From the NCBI GenBank assembly GCA_035460985.1, contig DATHWC010000056.1, positions 1 through 46,614 of the forward strand: a stretch of 46,614 nucleotides of DNA, read 5' to 3'. Under the pieces are notes generated by a model that saw only the letters and a list, made by a program, of their open reading frames with translations, was not told the DNA's origin and did no database searches. Source of the DNA: Lunatibacter sp035460985 (GTDB lineage Bacteria > Bacteroidota > Bacteroidia > Cytophagales > Cyclobacteriaceae). The position numbers and the translations under genes were made by a program. Positions 23,871 to 32,818 of the stretch are shown piece by piece; the stretch's first letter is position 1; the number at the start of each line of letters is the position of its first letter.

Positions 23871-25373
23871 ATGAACAGAATTTTCAAAGTAATGATGTCA
23901 GTTATGGTGGCCTCTCTCCTACTGGTCGCTTGTAGCGAAGATGAACAACCTAACAATATTGTTTCCATTAGCGGTATACCTGCTACTGCTATTATTCAAG
24001 CAGGTGAGGCTGTAGGTCCAGTTACAGCATCCCTCAGCGCCGCCGACGGCCTGGCATCCCTTGTAATCCGGAAAGATGGAACTATATTAGAAACAATTAG
24101 TTTCAATGGTGAGACCTCTGCCAGCCATGAGTTTTCTTACACCTCTACTGAAGCTGACGCCAACAGCAATATTGTGTTCGAATTTATAGCTTCCGACAGC
24201 AATGGAGATAGCCAAATGGTAACGCATGTGCTTACAGTAGGTGCGGCTGCTACGATGATTCGAATAGACGGAAATATCACCGAAGACCAAACCTGGGAAA
24301 CCGGAATGACCTATATCCTAGGTGGAAGGATTTCAGTTACGAATAATGCCACTTTGACAATTCAGCCTGGTGTAATTGTCAAAGGAGAAGCAGGTTCAGG
24401 TGCCAACGCTACTGTTCTTGTAATCGCGAGAGGAGCTAAAATCAATGCCGAAGGCACGGAAACACAACCGATAATTTTCACCTCGGTGGCTGACGAGATT
24501 GAGCCCGGTATGATCGCAAGCCCAAATTTAGATCCGGATTTGGATGGCCTTTGGGGAGGTCTAATCGTATTAGGTAATGCTCCAAGTTCATTTGCTGGGG
24601 ATGTAAGTGAAGTACAAATTGAAGGTATTCCACCATCCGATACCAATGGCCTTTATGGCGGAAGCGATCCGGCAGACGACTCAGGAGTATTGAAGTTCAT
24701 TTCTATCAGGCATGGAGGAGCCAATATAGGCGAAGGTAACGAGATCAACGGACTTACTCTTGGAGGTGTTGGATCAGGCACAATCATTGAAAATATCGAA
24801 GTAATTGCCAATCAGGACGATGGAATTGAGTGGTTTGGTGGTACTGTCAGCGTGAAAAATGCGGTCGTGTGGAATTCTGGTGATGATGCACTTGATACTG
24901 ATCAAGCTTGGTCTGGAACTATGGACAATTTTATCATCCTTTGCGGTCCCAATACGGACCATGCTTTGGAAATTGACGGACCGGAGGGATCTATGAATGC
25001 TGCCCATACACTTACAAATGGAACAGTAAGAGGTAATCCAGCTTCAGAATTGGGCGACTTCAGAGATGGCGCCAGAGGTACTTTTCAAAACATTTACTTT
25101 TTTGGCTTTACCAATCCTGACGATACAGAAGGAAGGGGAGACCTCTCGATTAGTGGGGAATTAAGCCTTGCGAACTTCCAAAATGGGATTTTGAATTTTA
25201 ATAATTTGGAGATTACACTTGCCGAAGGTGTTTCGCTTATGGATGTTTTCCGAAACGGAACTCATGCACACGCAAGCGAAGTAGCACTAGGTGCGAACAC
25301 GGTAGGAGCTGATAAGACAGCGTTCGCAGGCTGGTCTTGGGCTGCGGTTTCCGGAGAATTGGATGATTTATAA
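23871..25373 (+). CDS. surface lipoprotein, beta-helix-like, partner of TonB receptor
   Basis: The 500-residue protein has a lipoprotein signal with Cys21 ('ASLLLVACSEDEQ'). After an Ig-like N-terminal part (about 30-120), a parallel beta-helix-like region follows: 'GGRISVTNNATLTIQPGVIVKGE', 'GLWGGLIVLGNAPSS', 'GVLKFISIRHGG', 'GTIIENIEVIANQDDGIEWFGG', 'NAVVWNSGDDALDTD'. Proteins of this kind are regularly encoded just before TonB-dependent receptors in Bacteroidota. It probably sits on the cell surface and binds the ligand for the receptor. The ligand is unknown. A hairpin separates it from the receptor gene. Confidence 0.8.
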   Translation: MNRIFKVMMSVMVASLLLVACSEDEQPNNIVSISGIPATAIIQAGEAVGPVTASLSAADGLASLVIRKDGTILETISFNGETSASHEFSYTSTEADANSNIVFEFIASDSNGDSQMVTHVLTVGAAATMIRIDGNITEDQTWETGMTYILGGRISVTNNATLTIQPGVIVKGEAGSGANATVLVIARGAKINAEGTETQPIIFTSVADEIEPGMIASPNLDPDLDGLWGGLIVLGNAPSSFAGDVSEVQIEGIPPSDTNGLYGGSDPADDSGVLKFISIRHGGANIGEGNEINGLTLGGVGSGTIIENIEVIANQDDGIEWFGGTVSVKNAVVWNSGDDALDTDQAWSGTMDNFIILCGPNTDHALEIDGPEGSMNAAHTLTNGTVRGNPASELGDFRDGARGTFQNIYFFGFTNPDDTEGRGDLSISGELSLANFQNGILNFNNLEITLAEGVSLMDVFRNGTHAHASEVALGANTVGADKTAFAGWSWAAVSGELDDL

Positions 25374-25399
25374 TATTGATTGCTACTAATTCATTTTTC

Positions 25400-25435
25400 G
25401 AAAGAGATGGGGTTGACCCATCTCTTTCTTTACTT
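25400..25435 (+). terminator. terminator or attenuator between lipoprotein and receptor genes
   Basis: A perfect 12-bp stem GAAAGAGATGGG/CCCATCTCTTTC (25400-25411 with 25417-25428) closes a 5-base loop and is followed by TTTACTTTTT. It lies 27 bp after the lipoprotein stop and 39 bp before the receptor start. It would set a higher level for the lipoprotein than for the receptor, or separate the two units. Confidence 0.8.
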
Positions 25436-25473
25436 TTTCAACAAATCGCTGTATTTCTAACTTAATTAATTCA

Positions 25474-28350
25474 ATGAAAAAGATAATCTTAAGCTGGCTA
25501 TTCTTTGGGCTGGCACTGGTGTCAACCGATATTATGGCACAAAATGGGATAATTCGAGGCACCATATATGACGAAGGGACAGGCGAACCCCTATTTGGAG
25601 TAGCAGTTTCCGTTGTCGGTTCACAGATGGGAGCAGTTACGGATTTTGACGGAGATTTTGAACTCCAACTTTCTCCTGGGCTCTACAAACTTGAGGCCTC
25701 GTTCATCTCTTACAATTCACTTGTCTTGGAAGGAATTTCCGTTTTGGCGGGAGAAGTCACTGTCATCGGTAATCTGAAAATGAGTGAATTTACCTCTGAC
25801 TTGGAAACCGTCATTATTTCTGCTGATGCCATTCGAACTACCGAAGCAGCCTTGATGAGTGTTAAAAGAAATGCAGCCCAGTTGATGGATGGAATATCCT
25901 CCTCGGCATTTCGGCAAATCGGAGACGGGGATGCGGCATCTGCCATCAAGCGGGTTACTGGCGTTTCTATTGAAGGAGGAAAGTATGTGTATATTCGGGG
26001 TCTTGGAGACAGATATACCAAGACCGTACTTAACGGAGTGGATATACCGGGGTTGGATCCAGATCGGAACACCATCCAAATGGATATATTTCCTACCAAC
26101 ATCATTGATAACATCATTGTTTCCAAATCCTTCACCAGCGATCTTTCGGCAGATTTTACAGGGGGAGTAGTGGATATTGAAACCAAAGATTTCCCTGAAG
26201 AAAAAACAATGCGGATTTCGTTAAGTGGTGGTTACAACCCTTCTATGCATTTTAACAGTAATTTTTTGCGTGCTGGTACCAGTTCAACAGATTTTCTTGG
26301 ATTCGATAATGGATATCGGCAGATACCAACTAACGGAATATCAGATATTCCCCAATTTCCTGAAGTAGTGGGAAGTCCTGGCGGAGAAAGGGGCCAAGTT
26401 TATCAGCGAATTCTAAGAGGCTTCAATCCCGAATTTGGAGGAAGAAGGGATCAAAACTTGATGAACGTAGGGTTTGGTTTTTCACTGGGAAACCAGTTGT
26501 CCTTGGGAAGCAACAAATTGGGCTACAACTTTGCCCTTACCTACAAGAATGACTCCGAGTACTTTCAGGATGCAGAATACAATCTTTACGCCAAACCCAG
26601 AGAAAACAATCAAACCGAATTAGAACCTTTGGAAAGATCCAGGGGAAGTTTTGGTGTAAATAACGTTTTGATGGGTGGTTTGTTTGGATTGGCTTACAAG
26701 ACGAATTTGTCCAAGTACAAGTTAAACCTGATACGTTTGCAAAACGGAGAGTCCAAGGTAGGTATATTTGATTTTGAGAATACCAATTTGGGAGCAGTGT
26801 TTGAAGCGGATCAATACAACATTGAATACAGCCAACGGTCCTTGACCAACTTAATGTTAAGTGGCTTCCATTTCTTGAAGGGAGGGGATTGGGAAGTAAA
26901 CTGGAAAGTGTCCCCTACGCTATCTACTATAGAGGATCCGGATGTGCGGGTGTTGCGCTTCCGAAGACCTAACCAAACAATTTCCTCTGAGGTGGGATTG
27001 CCACAACGTATCTGGAGATCGCTGAACGAACAAAACCTTGTGGGAAAACTAGATTTAACCAACAATCATCAACTATTTGGAAAGACAGCTAAATTGCGGT
27101 TCGGCTCCTCTTATGTATATAAGGAACGGGACTTTAATATTCAGGATTTTCAGTTTTCTACCGGAAATACAACCTTTGCTGGAGATCCAAACGAAGTCCT
27201 TCGGGAAGAAAACCTGTTTTCGGAATCAAACCGAAACGGTGTGAGATATAATCCCTTGTTTATTCCGAACAACCCAAACAGTTTTCAAGCAAACCTGACT
27301 AATCTCGGGATATACGTCCACAGCGAGTTTTCTCCGATCAATAAGTTGAAAGCAATCGTCGGGCTGCGGGCAGAGAAATACGATCAATTTTATACTGGAT
27401 CTAACCAGACTCAGACCATAGTTTTTGCAAACGAAAAAGTTCTGGACGATTTGGACCTTTTCCCTACTATCAACCTAATCAATAGTATTAGGGAAAACCA
27501 GAATATCCGTTTTTCGATGTCCAGGACTATTGCACGACCGTCCTTTAAGGAAATGTCTTTTGCAGAAATACTCGATCCGATCACCGGAAGAACCTTTGTC
27601 GGTGGATTGTTCACAGAAACTACCCAGGGAGGAACCGAAGTATTGTGGGATGGGCAACTTGAAGCTACCCGGATCAACAACTTTGATTTAAGATGGGAAA
27701 AATTTCTTCCTTCAGGGCAGTTGTTTTCTGTAAGTGCTTTCTACAAAACCTTTGATAAGCCGATTGAGATGGTGCAGTTTCTTTCCGATCCAGGTGCCTT
27801 TCAGCCTAGAAACGTTGGAAATGGAACCGTTGCGGGATTGGAACTTGAACTTAGAAAATCTCTGTCCTTTATTACACCCAAAATGGAAAACTTGTTTTTC
27901 ACTTTTAATGGTACTATTACCGAATCTAATATTCAAATGTCTGCGTCCGAATTGAGGTCCCGACAACTGACGGCCCGAGAAGGTCAAGAGATTTCATCGA
28001 AACGTGATATGGCTGGGCAGGCGCCTTACATTATCAATTCAGGCATTGCCTACAATAACTTTGTTTCGGGCTTAGAAGCAGGGATCTTTTACAATGTGCA
28101 AGGAGCTACCCTAAATTATATTGGTTTTGGCAACCGCACAGATACCTATACAGTCCCTTTTCATGCTGTTAATCTTAGTATCAATAAGACTTTTGGCATA
28201 GAAGAACGGTTAAAAGCCGGATTAAATGTTCAGAATTTACTAAATCAATCCCGCCAGGAAGTGTTTCGATCTTTTCAAGCCAAAGATCAGATTTTTTCCA
28301 GCCTAAACCCGGGAACATTGATCAATTTTAATTTCTCTTATTCGTTTTAA
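25474..28350 (+). CDS. TonB-dependent receptor with carboxypeptidase-like regulatory domain
   Basis: The 958-residue outer-membrane transporter has a signal peptide (1-22, ending DIMAQ), a carboxypeptidase-regulatory-like domain (about 25-110, 'IIRGTIYDEGTGEPLFGVAV'), a plug domain ('VTGVSIEGGKYVYIRGLGDRY', 'VLNGVDIPG') and a 22-strand barrel ending in 'GTLINFNFSYSF' with the terminal aromatic residue required for assembly. It imports a ligand across the outer membrane using TonB energy. It is paired with the upstream lipoprotein. The ligand is not known from sequence; it lacks a SusD-type partner. Confidence 0.93.
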   Translation: MKKIILSWLFFGLALVSTDIMAQNGIIRGTIYDEGTGEPLFGVAVSVVGSQMGAVTDFDGDFELQLSPGLYKLEASFISYNSLVLEGISVLAGEVTVIGNLKMSEFTSDLETVIISADAIRTTEAALMSVKRNAAQLMDGISSSAFRQIGDGDAASAIKRVTGVSIEGGKYVYIRGLGDRYTKTVLNGVDIPGLDPDRNTIQMDIFPTNIIDNIIVSKSFTSDLSADFTGGVVDIETKDFPEEKTMRISLSGGYNPSMHFNSNFLRAGTSSTDFLGFDNGYRQIPTNGISDIPQFPEVVGSPGGERGQVYQRILRGFNPEFGGRRDQNLMNVGFGFSLGNQLSLGSNKLGYNFALTYKNDSEYFQDAEYNLYAKPRENNQTELEPLERSRGSFGVNNVLMGGLFGLAYKTNLSKYKLNLIRLQNGESKVGIFDFENTNLGAVFEADQYNIEYSQRSLTNLMLSGFHFLKGGDWEVNWKVSPTLSTIEDPDVRVLRFRRPNQTISSEVGLPQRIWRSLNEQNLVGKLDLTNNHQLFGKTAKLRFGSSYVYKERDFNIQDFQFSTGNTTFAGDPNEVLREENLFSESNRNGVRYNPLFIPNNPNSFQANLTNLGIYVHSEFSPINKLKAIVGLRAEKYDQFYTGSNQTQTIVFANEKVLDDLDLFPTINLINSIRENQNIRFSMSRTIARPSFKEMSFAEILDPITGRTFVGGLFTETTQGGTEVLWDGQLEATRINNFDLRWEKFLPSGQLFSVSAFYKTFDKPIEMVQFLSDPGAFQPRNVGNGTVAGLELELRKSLSFITPKMENLFFTFNGTITESNIQMSASELRSRQLTAREGQEISSKRDMAGQAPYIINSGIAYNNFVSGLEAGIFYNVQGATLNYIGFGNRTDTYTVPFHAVNLSINKTFGIEERLKAGLNVQNLLNQSRQEVFRSFQAKDQIFSSLNPGTLINFNFSYSF

Positions 28351-28369
28351 ATAGCGCTTACCTCACATA

Positions 28370-28407
28370 AAAAAATATCCTTTCGAAACAGAAGGGATAT
28401 TTTTTTG
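28370..28407 (+). terminator. intrinsic terminator after the TonB receptor
   Basis: A long AT-rich stem (AAAAAATATCC... with GGATATTTTTT, one G-U pair inside) closes a short loop, and the second arm is itself the T-run. It starts about 20 bp after the receptor stop. It should work in both directions. Confidence 0.85.
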
Positions 28408-28425
28408 TTTCTATATTACTAAATT

Positions 28426-28445
28426 GTTAACTTTAGTTAACATTA
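28426..28445 (-). promoter_or_regulatory. operator-like sequence, copy 2
   Basis: GTTAACTTTAGTTAAC (28426-28441) is a perfect 7-bp inverted repeat. Read on the minus strand, 28445-28433 is TAATGTTAACTAA, identical to 23740-23752. It ends 16 bp before the start codon of the transglutaminase-like gene, a place where a bound protein could block or assist RNA polymerase. Confidence 0.55.
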
Positions 28446-28461
28446 GATTAATATAGAAAAG

Positions 28462-29220
28462 ATGCGATGGTTTTTTCTTTTGATAGGGTTGTATTTTGTA
28501 CCGGATCTGTTGGCTGCGGGTGAGGGGAATGATGATAATCTTTTGAAATTCAAATCACGAAAAACTAACCTGCCTCTAGTTCAGACTTGGCTAGCAGAAA
28601 GTGATTCGTTTGAAGCTTTATACCGGAAATTAGAAAACGATTTTGATCGCTTTGGCGAATCTGAAAGAATGGTAAGGTCCATTTTTTACCGTTCGCATCA
28701 GCAGTTATTTCATCAATACAGGCAATTTACCTTAGAGAGAGATGCCTTGACCGATGGGCTGTACGACTGTGTCAGCGGTTCGTTAATTTTGGCTGCGCTT
28801 CTAGATCATTTTGGGTTCTCATACGAGGTTATAGAAACATCATATCATGTTTTTTTGCAAGTAGATGTGAAGGAACGCCGCTTGCTTTTAGAAGTGACCG
28901 ACCCTCACTATGGTTTTATTGCCGATCCAGTTCGAATGGAACAGTATATAAATACCTATAATGAAGAGCTTGGAAATAAAGCTTTGTGGGATGGGGCAGT
29001 AAATGAGTTTACGGTTGAATTACCAGCTGTCTACCGGTCGATCAGCCTTCAAAACCTGTTGGGCTTGCAATACTTTAATCAATCTATTCGGTATTTCAAT
29101 GAGGGCAATCCCATCGCTGCATATCAGTTTTCTGTTACCGCATTGAAATTCCACGATTCGGAAAGGATCCGGATTTTTAGAGATTTTTTAAAGCAAGAAC
29201 TGATGGTGGCAACCAACTAA
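28462..29220 (+). CDS. secreted transglutaminase-like protein
   Basis: The 252-residue protein has an N-terminal signal (1-18, 'FFLLIGLYFVPDLLAAG'). A cysteine-protease-like transglutaminase core is suggested by Cys103 in YDCVSGS, His129 in ETSYHVFLQV and Asp147 in LEVTDP, in the right order and spacing for a Cys-His-Asp triad. The C-terminal 'LLGLQYFNQSIRYFNEGNPIAAYQFSVTALKFH' is a TPR-like helix pair. It lies after the lipoprotein-receptor pair and shares its operator-like sequence, so it may serve the same response. The substrate is unknown. Confidence 0.7.
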   Translation: MRWFFLLIGLYFVPDLLAAGEGNDDNLLKFKSRKTNLPLVQTWLAESDSFEALYRKLENDFDRFGESERMVRSIFYRSHQQLFHQYRQFTLERDALTDGLYDCVSGSLILAALLDHFGFSYEVIETSYHVFLQVDVKERRLLLEVTDPHYGFIADPVRMEQYINTYNEELGNKALWDGAVNEFTVELPAVYRSISLQNLLGLQYFNQSIRYFNEGNPIAAYQFSVTALKFHDSERIRIFRDFLKQELMVATN

Positions 29221-29359
29221 AATCCCCATTAGCACCCATTTATTTTTTTCCTTTATTTAATAACCCATGAGAATTATTTATCGAACAAGGCACGTTGTTT
29301 GGTAAATAAAAAATACCTTCAAAATCCGGAGCTTTAAGCCCCATCATAATCCCTTTCCC

Positions 29360-30427
29360 ATGCAACTATTCAAATGCGATCATTGCAATCATCCGGTATA
29401 TTTTGACAGCGCATATTGCAACAGTTGCGGCTCGACATTGGGCTTTTTTCCTGAGAAGATGGAAATGTTGGCACTAAAGGTCCCAAATGAGGGGAGTTTT
29501 ATCAGTCATGCCTATGCCATTTCCCTAAACTTTTGCTCCAACTATTCCCACGATGTATGCAACTGGTTGATTCCAGCAGATCAAAGCAATCCGTTTTGCC
29601 CGGCATGTCAGCTTAACGGCATCATTCCCAATCTTTCCAAAGCCGAGTACCGGGAGCGGTGGAAGGTTATCGAACAGGCTAAACACAGGTTGGTCTATGC
29701 CATCCTGAGGTGGGAGCTTCCCCTGATCAGCAAATCCCAAGATTGGGATAAGGGATTGATTTTTAATTTCAAATCGGACGATCATATGCCTCCCGGCAGC
29801 CGGGTTCTGACAGGCCATGCCGATGGAGTGATTACGATGAATATTGCGGAAGCCAACGACGTGGAACGGGAAATGGCCAAAAAAGAAATGGAAGAAGTTT
29901 ACCGGACCGTGCTGGGTCATCTCAGGCATGAGGTCGGACACTATTATTGGGAACGCCTTATTATGCAATCAGATTACTTGGCAGAATTCAGAGAACTATT
30001 CGGAGATGAGCGGGAAAGCTACCAAACAGCCTTGGAAAATCATTATCAAAATGGTGCCCCTGCGGATTGGAAAATCAATTTTATTAGCTCCTACGCCACT
30101 ATGCATCCATGGGAAGATTGGGCGGAAACTTGGGCCCACTACCTCCATATTGTAGATACACTGGAGACTGCCTACAGTTTTGGAACAAAAATCGCCCCCA
30201 GGATGCAACAATCTGGAGAGTATCTTAGCAGCGATGTGGATGAAAATGCCTATTTCTGTAAAAATTTCAATAAGATAATCGCCATGTGGATGCCTTTGTC
30301 TATCGCGCTCAACAGCTTAAACCGAAGTATGGGTTCCAAGGACATTTATCCATTTGTGGTAAATCCTTCCGTTATCAAAAAATTGGGCTTTGTTCATCAG
30401 GTTATTCATAGCTACTCCAGAGATTAG
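29360..30427 (+). CDS. putative zinc-binding metallopeptidase (PF15887-like)
   Basis: The 355-residue protein starts with a zinc ribbon (Cys6, Cys9, Cys20, Cys23) and contains a metalloprotease motif HEVGH at residues 190-194 within 'HLRHEVGHYYWERL'. A downstream 'HPWEDWAETWAHYLHI' supplies the likely third ligand and is characteristic of this family. There is no signal peptide, so it is cytoplasmic. The natural substrate is unknown. It stands alone and convergent with mazG. Confidence 0.9.
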   Translation: MQLFKCDHCNHPVYFDSAYCNSCGSTLGFFPEKMEMLALKVPNEGSFISHAYAISLNFCSNYSHDVCNWLIPADQSNPFCPACQLNGIIPNLSKAEYRERWKVIEQAKHRLVYAILRWELPLISKSQDWDKGLIFNFKSDDHMPPGSRVLTGHADGVITMNIAEANDVEREMAKKEMEEVYRTVLGHLRHEVGHYYWERLIMQSDYLAEFRELFGDERESYQTALENHYQNGAPADWKINFISSYATMHPWEDWAETWAHYLHIVDTLETAYSFGTKIAPRMQQSGEYLSSDVDENAYFCKNFNKIIAMWMPLSIALNSLNRSMGSKDIYPFVVNPSVIKKLGFVHQVIHSYSRD

Positions 30428-30441
30428 CTGCCAGTAACATT

Positions 30442-30768
30442 TCAACGGAGTTTTTCGTTGTTTTTATGTCGGTCCTTGTCCCGAATATTCTTCTTTTTAA
30501 AATTCTTCTCCAAGGCGTCCGTAAGATCAACCCCAGTTTGATTAGCCAGACAAATTAACACCCAGAGTACATCCGCCATTTCATCGGCCAAGTCCTTGTC
30601 TTTGTCGCTTTCTTTGAAAGACTGCTCCCCATATTTACGGGACATGATGCGGGCCACTTCGCCGACTTCTTCGGTGAGGATGGCCATATTCGTCAATTCA
30701 TTGAAATACCGGACACCAGTTGTTTGAATCCATTTGTCTACCTGCTGCTGTGCTTCTGCTATAGTCAT
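30442..30768 (-). CDS. MazG-type nucleotide pyrophosphohydrolase
   Basis: The 108-residue protein has the EExxE...ExxD magnesium motif: 'LTEEVGEVARI' (Glu33, Glu34, Glu37) and 'LADEMADVLWVL'. Small MazG-like enzymes hydrolyse non-canonical NTPs to NMP and pyrophosphate. It starts just past the ABC ATPase gene, 42 bp away on the same strand. Only 14 bp separate its stop from the stop of the convergent metallopeptidase gene. Confidence 0.92.
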   Translation of the reverse strand: MTIAEAQQQVDKWIQTTGVRYFNELTNMAILTEEVGEVARIMSRKYGEQSFKESDKDKDLADEMADVLWVLICLANQTGVDLTDALEKNFKKKNIRDKDRHKNNEKLR

Positions 30769-30810
30769 TGGTGATTTTGTTTATAGTTGAATAGAATGTA
30801 TGTGGGCAAT

Positions 30811-32307
30811 TTAGCTTATCCGCTTTCCCTGTACTAAATGGATTTCCTTATCCACCGCCATAGGGATATCATCAGCATAATGGCTTACATAAACTAAACC
30901 TATGGGTGTATGGTCACAAACAAAATCCACGATCTGCCTAAAACGTTGCCGTTGGTCATCATCCATTCCCTGAGCTGCTTCGTCAAGGATCAATAGGGCC
31001 GGTCTTTTGATTAACGCCCGGGCAAGCAGGCAGAAACGTTGCTCTTCCAAGGATACCTGTGCCAGTCTTAAGGCGGCAATATGGGGTATTTCCAGCGCAC
31101 TTAGCCATGTTTTGGCTAGCACTTCCTCAGCCTCAGTAATTTTTCGAAATAACCCAACGGTATCAAAAAGACCGGAGAGGACAATTTTGAGACAGGTTTG
31201 GTTTTTGGGAAAATACCTTCCCAATTCGGGAGAAACAAATCCCACAGGATGCTTAATATCCCATATACTTTCCCCCGTGCCTCTTTTCCTGTCAAATAGC
31301 GAAAAGTCATTGGCATATGCTTGGGGATTTTCTCCTAAAAGCAGACTGACCAACGTAGATTTCCCAGCTCCGTTATGACCTTTTAGTGCCCACCTCTCTC
31401 CCGGTTTTACTTCCCAATTCAGGTTGTCCAATAGCATCTTTTCGCCATAGGAGATACTCACTCCTGTCATTTGAATAAGTTTCTTATATGGCACTGTAGG
31501 ATAATTCTCCAATAAAGGTATCAACTTCATGGATGGTGCCGTCGGCGATGAAGCAGGGGCTACCTCAGCCTGCTCTTTTTGGGAGAAGGGGAATAGTTTC
31601 CCGTGTTTCAACTGCCCCACATGGGTGATGGAACTCGGGATTTCTCCTATGGATGTAGTCATAACCACCTGAATTCCTGAATCAATGATGATTTTCAATA
31701 TAGCATCAAATTTCATACGGGTTTCCTGATCCAAGCCCGTAAGGGGACGGTCCATTAGGAATAAAAGCGGGTTTTTTAGCAATGCGGCGGCTATTGCCAA
31801 TCGGCGTGTCTCCCCGTTGGATAGTTTTATCAGGGATTTGTCCGCGAGTGGTCTCAGATCCATGGTCTCCAGGACCCTTTCTAAATTCCAGTACCCCGAA
31901 ATACCTGCATCCACCTTCTTAAGGAAGTCGGAGACCGTTGCCGCGGCTTCGGAGTCCGCACTGTTGAAGCGCTGCTGATAGTAAAAATCCTGCACATTGG
32001 ACTTATTGCGAAAGGTGTAAGTTTGGGAAACAAACGCAATCAGGTCGCGGAAACTATTGACTTTGCCTTGCTGCCGTTGTTTCTCTTGATAAGCTTCCGC
32101 AAAGGTACGTTCTACCTGACCTTTAGTGATGGAAGTACGTCCGAGGAGAGTTTCTAGAAATGTGGTCTTCTCCAAGCCGGAGGAGGCAATGATCGCCCAG
32201 TTTTCTCCAGAAAGCATTTTAAAATCCAAATCCTGAAAAATAGTCTTTCCCGCTTTTAGGACCGTAGCCTGGGATAGTTTTAAAAAGGCACTGGGTATAC
32301 TCATCAT
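30811..32307 (-). CDS. tandem ABC ATPase, ModF/PhrA-like, one degenerate site
   Basis: The 498-residue protein has two ABC domains and no membrane helices. Domain 1 has a degenerate Walker A (ASSGLEKTT, Gly before Lys replaced by Glu, around residues 41-49) and a Walker B ending MDRP instead of DEP, but a good signature LSNGE. Domain 2 has canonical Walker A GHNGAGKST and LLILDEAA, but a poor signature VSLEE. Proteins of this plan are annotated ModF or photorepair protein PhrA; the real role is unclear. ATG at 32305-32307 is chosen, with TTG just before it. It lies in a block with dtd. Confidence 0.85.
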   Translation of the reverse strand: MMSIPSAFLKLSQATVLKAGKTIFQDLDFKMLSGENWAIIASSGLEKTTFLETLLGRTSITKGQVERTFAEAYQEKQRQQGKVNSFRDLIAFVSQTYTFRNKSNVQDFYYQQRFNSADSEAAATVSDFLKKVDAGISGYWNLERVLETMDLRPLADKSLIKLSNGETRRLAIAAALLKNPLLFLMDRPLTGLDQETRMKFDAILKIIIDSGIQVVMTTSIGEIPSSITHVGQLKHGKLFPFSQKEQAEVAPASSPTAPSMKLIPLLENYPTVPYKKLIQMTGVSISYGEKMLLDNLNWEVKPGERWALKGHNGAGKSTLVSLLLGENPQAYANDFSLFDRKRGTGESIWDIKHPVGFVSPELGRYFPKNQTCLKIVLSGLFDTVGLFRKITEAEEVLAKTWLSALEIPHIAALRLAQVSLEEQRFCLLARALIKRPALLILDEAAQGMDDDQRQRFRQIVDFVCDHTPIGLVYVSHYADDIPMAVDKEIHLVQGKRIS

Positions 32308-32356
32308 CAAAAGGTTGCTTGGAGTTTTGATCCATGGTATCCCATGATCCCCAACT

Positions 32357-32809
32357 TTATATTTTGTTTTTAGAATCTATAATGATTGTTACCGGACCGT
32401 CATTGACAAGGGAAACCTGCATGTTTGCGCCAAACTCACCCGTCTGGATGGGTTTGCCCATATCTTCACTCAACTGCCGGATGGTGGATTCGTATAGGGG
32501 AATTGCAACTTCCGGTTTAGCGGCTTTTATGTACGAGGGTCGGTTCCCCTTTTTGGTGCTGGCATGGAGCGTAAATTGACTGATAAGCAAGACATCCCCC
32601 CCCATATCCATTATATTCGTATTCATAACTCCCTTTTCATCCGGAAATATTCGAAGTTGTACGATTTTCTTAGAAAGCCACCGCATATCTTCTTGGGTAT
32701 CTGCATTCTCAATTCCGAGAAGTATCAACAGCCCTATTCCTATCCTGCCCTTTACCTGTCCGGCAATGCTTACCGAAGATTCACTTACCCGTTGTATAAC
32801 TGCAATCAT
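32357..32809 (-). CDS. dtd: D-aminoacyl-tRNA deacylase
   Basis: The 150-residue protein hydrolyses D-amino acids mischarged onto tRNA. Both DTD signatures are present: SQFTLHASTKKGNRPSY (Ser-Gln-x-Thr catalytic cap) and NDGPVT (cross-subunit Gly-Pro pair). 'MIAVIQRVSESSVSI' is the usual N-terminus. It follows the SDR gene by 9 bp and precedes the ABC ATPase gene by 49 bp, all on the same strand. Confidence 0.96.
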   Translation of the reverse strand: MIAVIQRVSESSVSIAGQVKGRIGIGLLILLGIENADTQEDMRWLSKKIVQLRIFPDEKGVMNTNIMDMGGDVLLISQFTLHASTKKGNRPSYIKAAKPEVAIPLYESTIRQLSEDMGKPIQTGEFGANMQVSLVNDGPVTIIIDSKNKI

Positions 32810-32818
32810 GAAAAGGTA

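Noticed and set aside
30440..30460. CAACG/CGTTG hairpin with T-run between the metallopeptidase and mazG genes
   Set aside because: The stem is only five base pairs and overlaps the end of mazG, so it is too weak to list.
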